This document shows, in pieces, positions 8,999 through 18,551 of a stretch of 64,000 nt of DNA. Origin of the DNA: Trichomonas vaginalis G3 (taxonomy: Eukaryota; Parabasalia; Trichomonadida; Trichomonadidae); contig NC_067204.1 in the NCBI RefSeq assembly GCF_026262505.1, forward strand, positions 7,411,797-7,475,796, read 5' to 3'. The notes under the pieces were generated by a model. That model saw only the letters and a program-made list of their open reading frames with translations, made no database searches and was not told the DNA's origin. The translations under genes were made by a program, and so were the position numbers. Within the stretch, counting starts at the first letter, position 1. Each line of letters begins with the position of its first letter.

Positions 8999-10332
8999 GC
9001 ATTTCTATACCATGCGTAAACTGTCATGTAAGGTGGCATGTAGTCTTTACTTTGTCCCGTTGTTTGCGTATACCCTGAAACGCGATGTGTATGGCTTCCT
9101 CCTACCTCAGTGTTACTCCAGTAACAATTTATAGCAAACTTAACGTCCTCTTTAACATCATATCCTTTACCTTTTGTCATTCCTGACCAATCCCAAAATC
9201 TATGACTATGCAAACCTGCTTCAGATGTACTTAAATTTATGTAGTGACTGTGCGCAGGTAAATTTGCACCTGAAATCGTTTTACTTCCACCTGTTTCCTT
9301 TGAAGAGTTTGCACAATACAAAAACCTGTCGACTATTTGAGTCCAAGTTCCGAGACCAAGTACTACTTCTGGTTTGGTAGAGTTCATTGACGTGTAAATA
9401 GAACCTATAGGATATAGTGTTTGAAGTATTTCTGTCTTTAACGTTTGAAGCTCTGTTTTGTCAGCTTTTTTATCTAACTCATCGTTAACATATGTTTTGT
9501 CAGCTTTGTTGTCATATAAATCTTGAGCAGTGAATTTAACTTTGTTTTCATCCTCCATGACAAAAACATTTCTACATCTAGTGTATTTCATCGTTGTTAT
9601 GTCTTCATCCGATGTTAAACCTTGTGGAAAGTTAGGAGGTTTCCAATTTAATACATCCCCACCAGTTCCATCAGGTTCTTCAACCGTTCCTGCAATATTT
9701 TCTATACCAACAGTTGCGAAGAAATCGTGTGTATGTCCAACGTCACTTTTCCTGTTTAAGGTTTCTTGTAAGTTTGTAATATTTGCAATGGTATGTGTAT
9801 GAGTCTTTTTAGAATATTCGTTTTCAGCTCTTGTCACTTCACTTGACATTTTATTGTCAACATATGTTTTGTCTGCTAGTTCAGGATGAGTATGTTCTTT
9901 CGTTGCATATGTTGCATCTGCTCTGTCATGTTCTTCTTGAACTTTTTCAATGACATACTCTTTGTCAGCTTTGTTGTTAACATCTGCTTTTGTTGCATAT
10001 GTTGCATCTGCTCTGTCATGTTCTTCTTGAACTTTTTCAATGACATACTCTTTGTCAGCTTTGTTGTCAACATCTGCTTTCAAAAGAAGTTCATCTATAG
10101 GTTTCTCGTTTAAAGTTCTTTTTGTTGGATTTATACAAACAGTATGGTTCTTACTGTCTTGAAACAGAAACTCGTCTGTCATTGGGTTTATCGTCAGTTT
10201 TAAGTTTCCTTCTTTCAATGACTCAGATATCTTAGAATAGTTTGAAAAGTTTGTTGTGTTCTTATTTAGAGCTTGCAAAATGAGTTGTCGGTTGTGTTGT
10301 ATTTCTCTCATAGACGCTGTTTCTTTCGACAT
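8995..10332 (-). CDS. Fibre-like protein with phage-collar-type tip, Maverick A
   Basis: 445 residues from MSKETASMREIQ. The N-terminal ~90 residues are conserved in copy B. Next comes a repeated shaft made of short blocks such as NKADKEYV and THPELADKTYV, including two tandem 90-base (30-residue) repeats at about 9902-10080. The C-terminal ~150 residues look like the tip of phage tail fibres and collars: YPIGSIYTSMN, LGTWTQIVDRF, HSHRFWDWSG and a final YMPPYMTVYAWYR. By analogy it would be a receptor-binding spike. Looks whole. Copy B has another tip (see 44849-45883). Confidence 0.75.
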   Translation of the reverse strand: MSKETASMREIQHNRQLILQALNKNTTNFSNYSKISESLKEGNLKLTINPMTDEFLFQDSKNHTVCINPTKRTLNEKPIDELLLKADVDNKADKEYVIEKVQEEHDRADATYATKADVNNKADKEYVIEKVQEEHDRADATYATKEHTHPELADKTYVDNKMSSEVTRAENEYSKKTHTHTIANITNLQETLNRKSDVGHTHDFFATVGIENIAGTVEEPDGTGGDVLNWKPPNFPQGLTSDEDITTMKYTRCRNVFVMEDENKVKFTAQDLYDNKADKTYVNDELDKKADKTELQTLKTEILQTLYPIGSIYTSMNSTKPEVVLGLGTWTQIVDRFLYCANSSKETGGSKTISGANLPAHSHYINLSTSEAGLHSHRFWDWSGMTKGKGYDVKEDVKFAINCYWSNTEVGGSHTHRVSGYTQTTGQSKDYMPPYMTVYAWYRNA

Positions 10333-10350
10333 TTTTATTCTAGATAAAAT

Positions 10351-11199
10351 ATGCTTTCAATAGAAAAAGAAAATTCAAGAGTTGCTACAACTAAACCATT
10401 AGATGAACTTTTTACTAACGTAGGTCAAAAGTTTGAGACAGAGACCGTAAAGCATGAAGGCTATCGTTTTGACTACCCACTTAGATGGTTAAGAGACCCA
10501 TCCGTCACAAAAGCTATTGGCTTTCGTAGAATGAAGTTCATTTCAGAAGCCATACATGGTTTCCCATTTACGGTCGCTTTTGAAGTTCGATACTATAACA
10601 AAGAAAAACATACGTATGAGAAATTTGAACAGGGAAAACTTTTACAAGTGAATTTGCTTGTAAATTTAGAAACAACTCTTCAAGCTTTTCAAGAAAAAAT
10701 AAACGATATCTATCTCGAATATGCAAAACAGTACAACATTGACGAAGGAGAGTACCATCTCGATATTATATATGACAGGAAAAATGCAACTGTTAAAATC
10801 AATAGAATAGAAGACCTTGGAGAAGACGTTTATATTTCTACAAAATATAACAACTTGGCATGGTATAGATTTTTGAGGATGTTAAATCAGCCTGCAGAAT
10901 ATCCAGTACACCCGAACTTTTATGAAGTCGAAAACCCTAATGGAACATATGAAAATGTTTTCGACCAAGATGCTATTATAGTTCATGCTTCATTTTCTGG
11001 CGCACAAAACTCTTTTTTATGCTTGGCAAATGACTTTTACGAAAAACCTACAAAGCTATATGAACCACCAAGTGGAAGTATTTCAGACTTTCAAGTATGG
11101 TTTACTACAGATGGAAGAAAGAGAATAATTCCATTATACCACGCGTTTTACTTAGAACTTAGTTTCATATACAACTACTATCGAACGGTAAAAATATAA
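10351..11199 (+). CDS. Conserved 282-residue protein of Maverick A (possible minor capsid)
   Basis: Begins MLSIEKENSRVATT. The first ~70 residues and the last ~80 (from VFDQDAIIVHASF to the C-terminus) are nearly identical in copy B, but the centre differs strongly. Beta-rich composition and position next to the fibre gene suggest a structural or fibre-associated protein; I find no diagnostic motif. The start follows TTTTTATTCTAGATAAAAT, the second promoter type of the element. Looks whole. Confidence 0.6.
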   Translation: MLSIEKENSRVATTKPLDELFTNVGQKFETETVKHEGYRFDYPLRWLRDPSVTKAIGFRRMKFISEAIHGFPFTVAFEVRYYNKEKHTYEKFEQGKLLQVNLLVNLETTLQAFQEKINDIYLEYAKQYNIDEGEYHLDIIYDRKNATVKINRIEDLGEDVYISTKYNNLAWYRFLRMLNQPAEYPVHPNFYEVENPNGTYENVFDQDAIIVHASFSGAQNSFLCLANDFYEKPTKLYEPPSGSISDFQVWFTTDGRKRIIPLYHAFYLELSFIYNYYRTVKI

Positions 11200-11201
11200 T
11201 T

Positions 11202-11444
11202 TTAATACGGTTGAGGTGTTGGATTTGGTTGCCAACTTGACTGTGGTGCAGGTTCAGGCTGTTGTATAACAGGAGCTTGTTCTTCTGGTTCAGGGTCTTT
11301 AGGTATAATACCAACGAACTGACCTACTCTTTTACCAATATTTTTGACTCCGTTCCAAATTCCTCTTCCTACGGTTTTTATTCCATTCCATATACCTCTT
11401 CCAACATTTCGAAAGAAGTTTCCTATTCTTCCAAAGAAACCCAT
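11202..11444 (-). CDS. Amphipathic MGFFG protein of Maverick A
   Basis: 80 residues beginning MGFFGRIGNFF; repeated Gly-Ile/Trp-Asn-Gly blocks (GRGIWNGIK, GRGIWNGVK) make a strongly basic amphipathic helix, and the C-terminal half is Pro/Gln-rich. Gly at position 2 fits a myristoylation site. It looks like a membrane-active peptide or internal virion protein (inference). Conserved at 46754-46996. Looks whole. Confidence 0.6.
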   Translation of the reverse strand: MGFFGRIGNFFRNVGRGIWNGIKTVGRGIWNGVKNIGKRVGQFVGIIPKDPEPEEQAPVIQQPEPAPQSSWQPNPTPQPY

Positions 11445-11462
11445 TTTACTATATGTAAAAAT

Positions 11463-11825
11463 CTAATGTCCGCCTAGTCTCTTACGTTTCCTGTTGAGTT
11501 CCATAGCATTCTTTAACTGGAGCTCATACATTCTGTTTCTCCTCTGGTAGAAAACATATTCTGGGTCAACTCCTGTGTTCGCGTCATCTGCATAAAGTTG
11601 TTTATATCCCACTTCAGGGTTTGTATAAAACTCTTTCCATCTCATATTTGCATACCATGGTGGTAAGCCTAACGCAGCGTCATTTGACATGGCAGTTTGC
11701 ATTTGTACATCTGTTGGCACTTGACCATAGTTTGCCATTGCAGTTTGTATTCTAACTTCATTTGGAATATTCTCTGGGTTTGGTTGTCCAGGTTGCTGTG
11801 CATTCGCTAAGTTCTGTGCGTCCAT
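11463..11825 (-). CDS. Conserved 120-residue protein of Maverick A
   Basis: Begins MDAQNLANAQQ; contains two similar blocks (EVRIQTAMANYGQ and DVQMQTAMSNDAA) and a basic C-terminus RKRKRLGGH. Likely a structural or DNA-associated small protein, but not recognised. Leader contains TTTTTATCTAATATTAA. Looks whole; the B counterpart is broken. Confidence 0.58.
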   Translation of the reverse strand: MDAQNLANAQQPGQPNPENIPNEVRIQTAMANYGQVPTDVQMQTAMSNDAALGLPPWYANMRWKEFYTNPEVGYKQLYADDANTGVDPEYVFYQRRNRMYELQLKNAMELNRKRKRLGGH

Positions 11826-11848
11826 TTAATATTAGATAAAAATATCTC

Positions 11849-11978
11849 TTACGAGTACATATACTGAACATTTGCAGGCATTGGTTCATCTTCATATTCT
11901 CTATCTTTCTGCCACGTCAAATAAGTAAATGACACAATGGAAAAAACCTAAAACAAGTAGTCCTATTTCAAACCACAT
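11849..11978 (-). pseudogene. Small membrane protein gene of Maverick A
   Basis: Corresponds to the whole-looking 43-residue gene at 47400-47531 in copy B: a start MWFEIGLLVLG with one hydrophobic helix. Its start overlaps the end of the methyltransferase gene by 16 bases in both copies. Broken in this copy. Confidence 0.45.
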
Positions 11979-12781
11979 TTACTTACCAATAAAATTTCTT
12001 TGTTGTGACACTTTCTCCGGTTTATAGGACCTCTCTCATATTCTATCTTATCGTATCTAAAATCATAGTCATGTATATCCTCTAACCATCTCATAACACT
12101 TTCCAAACCACTTTTATCGGATGTAAAGTAAAAGCATGGATGGTTATGTAAAACGTCTAAAGTTTCTAAAGAGTCTCTCAAAGTCCAGTCTACTTGGTAT
12201 TGAAAATCGTATGTGTTATAGAACGGCGGGTCTACTATAAAGAAAACATTTTCCTTGTCTTTGTATTTTTCATACAACTCTGTCCAATGACATCTCACAA
12301 ACTCTATACCCTCAGTATATTTTTCTATGTTCTCTTTGAAAACCTTTGTATAGTTAAGATATAAAACGTTTGACATAAGTGTTTCAATGTCATGAACTCT
12401 TATAGAACCACTATATAATAGTCTAGAAGATATACTATCCCAGTCAATATACTCTGCCTTTTTCAAAACCTCTCTGACAGTATTTTTCTTATCTAATGGT
12501 ATACGTTCCATCTTACCTATAGGTATCTTTTCTTTTAACTCTTTCAATATTTTGTTTGTGTCTGGTATATGTTTGAGACGGTTCATATAGTTGTCGAAGT
12601 CATTGCATATAATCTTTGAGTCAGGAAATATTGTATGGCACAAATGAGATATATAGAAACTTCCACCGAACAAGTCTACAAATGTTAGACCATTCGGTAG
12701 TTTCTTAAGTTCTCTCAATAGAATATCTTTACATCTACTCTTATTTCCAAAGAAGGGTAACGGTGGTTTTGTAAAATTCAT
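11963..12781 (-). CDS. DNA adenine methyltransferase (Dam/D12 class), Maverick A
   Basis: 272 residues from MNFTKPPLPFFGNKS. SAM-binding motif I is seen near residue 35 (FVDLFGGSF), and the catalytic motif IV DPPFYNT lies near residue 180, the standard order of the D12 class of N6-adenine methyltransferases (Dam, DpnM). It would methylate adenine in element or host DNA; the target site cannot be read from sequence. It lies at the right end of the element next to its repeats. N6-methyladenine has been reported in T. vaginalis DNA. Looks whole; the B counterpart is broken. Confidence 0.85.
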   Translation of the reverse strand: MNFTKPPLPFFGNKSRCKDILLRELKKLPNGLTFVDLFGGSFYISHLCHTIFPDSKIICNDFDNYMNRLKHIPDTNKILKELKEKIPIGKMERIPLDKKNTVREVLKKAEYIDWDSISSRLLYSGSIRVHDIETLMSNVLYLNYTKVFKENIEKYTEGIEFVRCHWTELYEKYKDKENVFFIVDPPFYNTYDFQYQVDWTLRDSLETLDVLHNHPCFYFTSDKSGLESVMRWLEDIHDYDFRYDKIEYERGPINRRKCHNKEILLVSKCGLK

Positions 12782-12844
12782 TTTATATATATAATAAAAA
12801 TGTTTTTACCTGAAAAGTGACAGAAAAGCGGCTTTTGACAGACG

Positions 12845-13110
12845 TTTTATTGTGACTTCTTCGTAAAGACTTTGTTGAGATTTCTTCGTAAATGAGTGTA
12901 AATGACCCAAAAATATATTTTAGGGTAGAAGGGTATATCTAACCTCTTTTCTAACCTCTTTTCTACCCTCTTGAATTTTCATGAATTTCTTCGTAAAGAC
13001 TTTGTTAAGACTTCTTCGTAAAGACTTTGTTAAGACTTCTTCGTAAAGACTTTGTCAAGACTTCATCGTAAAGACTTTGTTGAGATTTCTTCGTAAATGA
13101 CCCTAGTAGT
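12845..13110. repeat. 25-base tandem repeats near the right end of Maverick A
   Basis: Several copies of a unit containing CTTCGTAAAGACTTTGTTAA with small variants (GTCAAG, TTGAGATTT). An inverted copy of the neighbouring 86-base repeat (12904-12990) lies inside the array. No counterpart is seen at the right end of copy B. Confidence 0.85.
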
Positions 13111-13120
13111 ATATTTTTGG

Positions 13121-13570
13121 TGTAAATTTCATGAAAATTCAAGAGGGTAGAAAAGAGGTTAGAAAAGAGGTTAGATATACCCTTCTACCCTAAAATATAT
13201 TTTTGGTGTAAATTTCATGAAAATTCAAGAGGGTAGAAAAGAGGTTAGAAAAGAGGTTAGATATACCCTTCTACCCTAAAATATATTTTTGGTGTAAATT
13301 TCATGAAAATTCAAGAGGGTAGAAAAGAGGTTAGAAAAGAGGTTAGATATACCCTTCTACCCTAAAATATATTTTTGGTGTAAATTTCATGAAAATTCAA
13401 GAGGGTAGAAAAGAGGTTAGAAAAGAGGTTAGATATACCCTTCTACCCTAAAATATATTTTTGGTGTAAATTTCATGAAAATTCAAGAGGGTAGAAAAGA
13501 GGTTAGAAAAGAGGTTAGATATACCCTTCTACCCTAAAATATATTTTTGGTGTAAATTTCATGAAAATTC
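13121..13570. repeat. 86-base tandem repeat array
   Basis: Units start at 13121, 13207, 13293, 13379, 13465 and 13551, an exact 86-base period, the last one partial. Each unit contains an internal inverted repeat: GAGGGTAGAAAAGAGG is followed by CCTTCTACCCT. The units look almost identical, so the amplification is recent. One reversed copy lies at 12904-12990. Confidence 0.93.
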
Positions 13571-13633
13571 TGAGTAAAATGACAGATGTTTATATGACAC
13601 TTTCTCCGGTTTATAGGACCTCTCTCATATTCT

Positions 13634-13679
13634 AAACATCTTCGGGGCTAGAGGGCACGAAGTGCCTGGAAGCCCCACT

Positions 13680-13680
<1 letters not shown>
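13634..13680. repeat. Right terminal inverted repeat of Maverick A
   Basis: Contains the element-end core that also occurs at 19181-19225, 25241-25440 and 48540-48578. The core folds as a hairpin: GGGGCT pairs with AGCCCC, then a 4x4 internal loop, then GGCAC pairs with GTGCC around a GAA loop. The 40 bases just before it (13594-13634) duplicate a piece of the methyltransferase gene around 12006-12045. Confidence 0.85.

Positions 13681-13682
<2 letters not shown>

Positions 13683-13731
<49 letters not shown>
13683..13731. repeat. 49-base poly(T) tract
   Basis: An uninterrupted run of 49 T directly after the Maverick A terminal repeat and directly before a 209-base hairpin element. Copies B (left) and C have a shorter T/A tract of 7-8 bases at the same place, so this is an expanded form of a normal terminal feature. 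The exact length may be affected by sequencing. Confidence 0.9.
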
Positions 13732-13940
13732 CGGTAGTGTTTACTAATAGATGAATAGTATATAAATTCTATTAAAATGGATTTGATCCAAAAAAATATA
13801 TAAAATTTCATCATAAATAAAATCGTTTTAAATTACTTCTTCATTTAAATTATAACAATTATTTTTGGTTTTATATTTTTTTGGATCAAATCCATTTTAA
13901 TAGAATTTATATACTATTCATCTATTAGTAAACACTACCG
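13732..13940. mobile_element. Hairpin (MITE-like) element, 209 bases
   Basis: Two perfect 69-base inverted arms (13732-13800 and 13872-13940) starting CGGTAGTGTTTACTAATAG, separated by 71 AT-rich bases. No coding capacity. This is the structure of a non-autonomous DNA transposon or fold-back element. No clear target duplication is visible because both flanks are T-rich. Confidence 0.75.
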
Positions 13941-15392
13941 TATATTATTTTTTAAGCTATCTTATTTTTTGAAATTTTATTCAAATCTTTGGTCGCAAGA
14001 AGAATTGCATGATAAATAAAAACATTTAATCAAAGTCAATTTTATTTTTCATATTCAAATGGACTGAGTGTTAACATTTAACATTTTTTTGCTAATTGTC
14101 GTCAAAAATTAGGCGTAAAGCAAAAATTGATATTTCATATGGTTTTATGATAGATAAGCATTATATTCCCACTCATTATATTCGTAAATTTTGAGGTTTA
14201 TCCTTCGCTTTTAAGATCATTGAATTTGATTTTTATATAAAATAGTTATATATTAGAAAATAATATGAGTTTATGTGATATTATTTTTCAGAAGATTTTG
14301 TGTTCTTCTTCAAAATTTTATTTTTTTTTTTATTAAAAAGAATCTTTACAAAATATACATTTACTTTAATTAATATTTAAAAACGTGCTCTATCAAAAGT
14401 TCCAAAAATTCAATATTTTAGCTTTTCTGAGGTGTCACTTTTGATGAATTTCTGTTTACAACAACCCTAACAATATTTTTTCTTAAAACAAAAATATAAA
14501 AATATAAATAAAATTAATCGTTAAATAAAAATATTTGATATTAGAATTTTATTGGAAAAATAAAAAACTTAATATTTTAAAGAAATACTTAAATACTTGA
14601 ATGTTTTAACTTTTACATTATCATATAGACTCTCAAATTATTAGCCATTTTGGCTGAGAACTATGGTCTGCGAGGTACATAGATAGAATCAGTACCTCGC
14701 AGACTATAGTTCTCTATATGGCGCCGAAAATTTTTGGTGAAATGTCGTCGCATTTCACCAAAAATTTTTCGGCGCCATAGGAAGAATTGGAGGTGTGAGA
14801 TACTATTACATGCTATAGTACTCACACCCTCCAACTCCCAATCAAAATCGCATAAAATTTGCTACTTATCTTCAGATTACCTCCCATTATAAAATATATC
14901 ATTGCTATCTCATTGTACTATATTTCCACCCTATTGTATTTAAAAATATAAAATTTTTTGATAATATATTTTTATATCTTGAATTTTCAAACAATATATT
15001 CACAGATAATATAATGGGAAATCTATCTCAACCTAGCCTTAAAGTACCAAACTCCTGCTTGCATTCTCACTCACAAATATTAAACATCCATCTCCAAAAA
15101 ACTAAATTCTTCACATTTTTTTAAAATTGAGAACATAAAAAAACGTATGCATTCAATAATTTAAGATACTTAACAAATATTAAAACTTCAAAATATCAGA
15201 TATTAACGTTTTTCAATTAAAAAAAATATCATTTTGCTTTTCAATTCGAACATAAATCTTAAATATTTTTAATTAATATCTGATTTACAGCATTATTATC
15301 CATTTATAAATCTGACAAATAAATGACAAAACCATCAGAAATAGTGTCACTTTTTGTCAAAAGTGAAGTCACGCTATTTTTCATGCACAACA
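13941..15392. other. AT-rich non-coding DNA with three tandem hairpins
   Basis: No gene seen in 1.4 kb. Three perfect or near-perfect hairpins follow each other with almost no spacing: 14656-14714 (23 bp stem), 14717-14779 (28 bp stem with one bulge, centre TCGTCG) and 14787-14834 (about 18-20 bp with two bulges). The remainder is A/T-rich without recognisable content. Confidence 0.8.
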
Positions 15393-17093
15393 CTCTGCTT
15401 CAAGTTGTAGCATCTTTGCCTCATGTTCACCTAGTATGTTGTAAATTTCCCATGTCCTTTTTGCCTTTGGGCTCTGGTCGCCCATCTCAGGTAACCTATA
15501 TCCTAGAAAGATTTTGTCATAGTTTGTATTTGAGTCTTCGATTATTGTTTGCATGACTCTTTCCTGAGTTTCCGGTTCAAGCTCTTCAAATATAGCTTGT
15601 CCATATGGAATAAGCTCGTTTCCAAATATATGTTTTTGTAGCCATTCTGGTTTTCTTTCCATGTAACCAATAATATCTTTTGTGAATGGGAAAGCTTTTA
15701 CCCAACGTTTCAGTCTTGCGTCATTTATTTCTGTAGTTGGTTTTATTTTGTCATGGAACATGTTTTTCAATACTAACATTTCATTTGGTACTGTCCATTT
15801 GAGTTTTCTTAAATATTCATCCCTTCTCAGTTCATTGTCTGCAAAGTAAGTTTTTATGACATTTTGCAAACTTTCGTTTGCAAGGTCATGTACAATAGGT
15901 TCTCTTCCTTCTCTCTCCCTAACTTTCTTTCTAAACTCTTCACCAAATATACCATCTCTATGGTTCTGTGTAGTTCTTTGAGATAAATGTTCTAGAACAT
16001 CAGGTGTTATATTTCCCTCAGCCATGTTCATTTCATACCGGTCCAAAATATCTGCATCTTTCATATCTTTCAATGGCATTAAAGCCGCGCTGAAAATACC
16101 AGTTATATCTGGTTCACCATTCACTTCCATTGCGTCTACAACTTCTTGGAATTGAGGTTGTAAGTTTATGAACCACCTATCCGGATTAGCTTTATGACCC
16201 CATCTCATTGTAGTTCCATAGTCTGCAGAAACAAAAGTAGGTTTGTTTCCATATTGGTTAGGTTCTGAATGAACTTTAAACAATGTTTCATTTCTATATG
16301 TTTTGTTGAAATTTAACCTTTTATTTTCACCGAGTTCAGCCAAAGATTGAACGTTATATGGTCGTAAGTAAAAAGGATTATTGTATTTGCGTACATTTTC
16401 TTTCAGTACTTCCATTCTATGCTGAATATTTTCATCTGATGTTGGAGTCTTTTGTATGTCGGTGAACATTTTTCGATATTCTTCTACTATGTCAGCCGAA
16501 TTTTTCTTAGACTCTTGGAAAGATTCCATATTCACCTCATACTCTTGTTGAGGGTCAAGATTTTTCGGCTGTTCCAAATCTTCATCTAGTTCTGTGAAGT
16601 TAGTTTCCAAAGGAGGAACTTGTTCGTTTCCTTCAGGCTCTTCTAGCTGTTGTTGCTGAACTATTTCTTCCATGTCTGGTTGTATCTGAACTTCTTCCTG
16701 TTGAGTTTCTTGTACCTCATCTGCTGGCATTTCATATATTCCGAGACCGTTTTTAACAAGTTCCCTATCTAAGTCATCCGGACTCATAAACCTTTCTTCT
16801 TTCGTTCCGTCTCTATTTTTTACGCGTTTCATGAAGAGAGTTGAATTATCATTTAGCTCTGACATCAAATATCTCGGAGTAAATTCATCCATGTCATTTG
16901 GATGATATGCTATTAAATCATATCCCTTTGCGAGCTTGTATTTTCCAGGTTTGAGATTATATCCGATTTTATGCTGAACCATAAAGCTAAATAGGTTCGG
17001 GTCAGTATTTCCTTCCTTGAACTTTCTAATAGCTTCTTTATATCTGTCACTAAAGTCAAGAGTATCTGGGTAACCATAATCTTCCTTAAGCAT
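15393..17093 (-). pseudogene. Maverick structural-type protein, copy C, partial gene
   Basis: Begins MLKEDYGYPDTLDF. N-terminal ~130 residues look folded (YDLIAYHPNDMDEF), then an acidic Gln/Glu-rich linker, then a long helical C-terminal part. The gene runs to the edge of the element fragment. The counterpart in B is 27761-29629. Position upstream of the capsid gene suggests a structural role, but no family is recognised. Confidence 0.6.
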
Positions 17094-17095
17094 TT

Positions 17096-18551
17096 TTAAG
17101 AATTCTTGGTTTCCTTTTTCTCTACTTCTTTTATGTCTTTGCTCTGTTTGTGGTTGTTGTGCTGGATTTTGAACTGTTGGTTGTTGTGCTGGATTTTGAA
17201 CTGTTGGTTGTTATGCTGGATTTTGAACTGTTTGTTTTGGTTGTTGTTGTTGTGCTGGATTTTGAACTGTTGGTTGTTGTGTTGGTTTTGGTGCATGTCT
17301 GTGTCTGTGTCCATGTGACGATGTAAATGTTTTAGGTAGTCCTGGTGCAGGTGCTTCTCTTGGAGTGTTTGGTGGTATATAAGTTCCACCAGCTGGCACA
17401 TATGTTCCATCTGCAGCATAATGTCCTACCTGACTTTTCATTCTTAAGAAAGCATTTACTAGGTCTGTTTTGGTCTGTTGTAACTCTTTTTCTTGACTTT
17501 CCACGACAGCTGCTCTAACGGCATCATAGGCACTTTGAACTGCCTGTCTCGTTGCTGCATCTGTTATTTTCGTCATATTTTGTGCTACTTCTCTTAACTC
17601 TTTGTCGAAACCTTCAGACTTCAGTTTCTTTCCAGATGAGAAGTCGTTCACTAGTTTCACCTTACTATGAAGAGCTTCGAAGGCATTCTTAAAGTCAGCA
17701 TTCATTAAAGCTTCATTTGAACTGTCTTCATCCGCTTGTATTTTTGTCCTTATTGACCCTATAAGTTGGGCTGCTTTAGCGCTGGCTTGGGCATCTAACC
17801 AGTCATTATTAGCTTTTATAATATCTGCGCTTTTCATTGCCTTTTGCATGGCTGCGTCGTTATTTTTACTTTCTTGTGCTAAGTTTTCATACTGTACGGT
17901 TTGGTTTTGCAACTGTAAAAGTTTTTCTGCCTTTACATTTGCTTCAACTTCTTTTTTATACTCATCGCTATCCATATATGTCTTCATGGCTTTTTGTTTT
18001 ATCTCTTCATCTTTCAGTACTTTATATTGAGTAGTATGGTTTTTCAAATTTATAACATCTTGTTCCATTTTTGCTACTTCTGCTGCTTTTTCTGACACTT
18101 TTTTCGCATATTCCTCTGTACTTAGTTCTTTCAGTTGTTCTTCTTTCTTCTTTTTCTCTACGTTTAACTCATTGAGTTTCTTTGTCTGTCTGTCATATTC
18201 TAGTTTCTTTTCGTTTTCACTTATTTGTTTCTGTATGTCTATGTTTGACTTTTTGACATCTGTTATTTAATTTTTGAGTGAACTCAAATTCATTTGACTT
18301 TGAGGGTTATAAGCTGTTCTGTCTGCAGATCCACCATAGCCTGCCATTTTCGCTAAAAGTGCCGCTCTTAAACCTCCACTCTGTGCACCAATAACTCGGT
18401 TTAAAAGCATAGGGTTGCTTGACATTTGTTGCAACATAGTGGGGTCATTCATAATTTGTTGTTGCAACTGTTGTTGTGGTGTCAGTTTTACTATTGGATG
18501 TTTCAATGCTCCCTTCCTCTTACGTATATTCTTACGTAGCTTACGTGGCAT
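17096..18551 (-). pseudogene. Basic/coiled-coil/Gln-repeat protein of Maverick C
   Basis: From a very basic N-terminus (MPRKLRKNIRKRKG) through a Lys/Glu-rich coiled coil to a C-terminal tail of repeated QNPAQQQQPK blocks encoded by a 27-base tandem repeat near 17150-17300. Broken. Counterpart at 26283-27757 in copy B. A basic N-terminus could bind DNA (inference). Function unknown. Confidence 0.6.

Larger units (their letters stand above)
1..13680 (+). mobile_element. Maverick/Polinton copy A (right part; starts outside window)
   Basis: A virus-like Maverick (Polinton) element recognised from a packaging ATPase, DNA polymerase B, retroviral-type integrase, fibre-like protein and adenine methyltransferase in the same order and orientation as in copy B (25235-48586). 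Its right terminal repeat lies at 13634-13680; its left half is outside the window. Most genes look whole, including polymerase, integrase, fibre and methyltransferase; about five breaks are visible. Similarity to copy B is high by eye across most genes, which suggests a recent insertion. Confidence 0.92.

Noticed and set aside
9876-10113. Repeat-containing ORFs on both strands
   Set aside because: Other frames of the 90-base fibre shaft repeats.
13941-15392. Possible hidden gene between Maverick copies
   Set aside because: No ORF of useful length on either strand and very high A/T content.
17106-17318. Cys/Trp-rich plus-strand ORF
   Set aside because: It is the antisense shadow of the Gln/Pro repeat tail of the Maverick coiled-coil gene.
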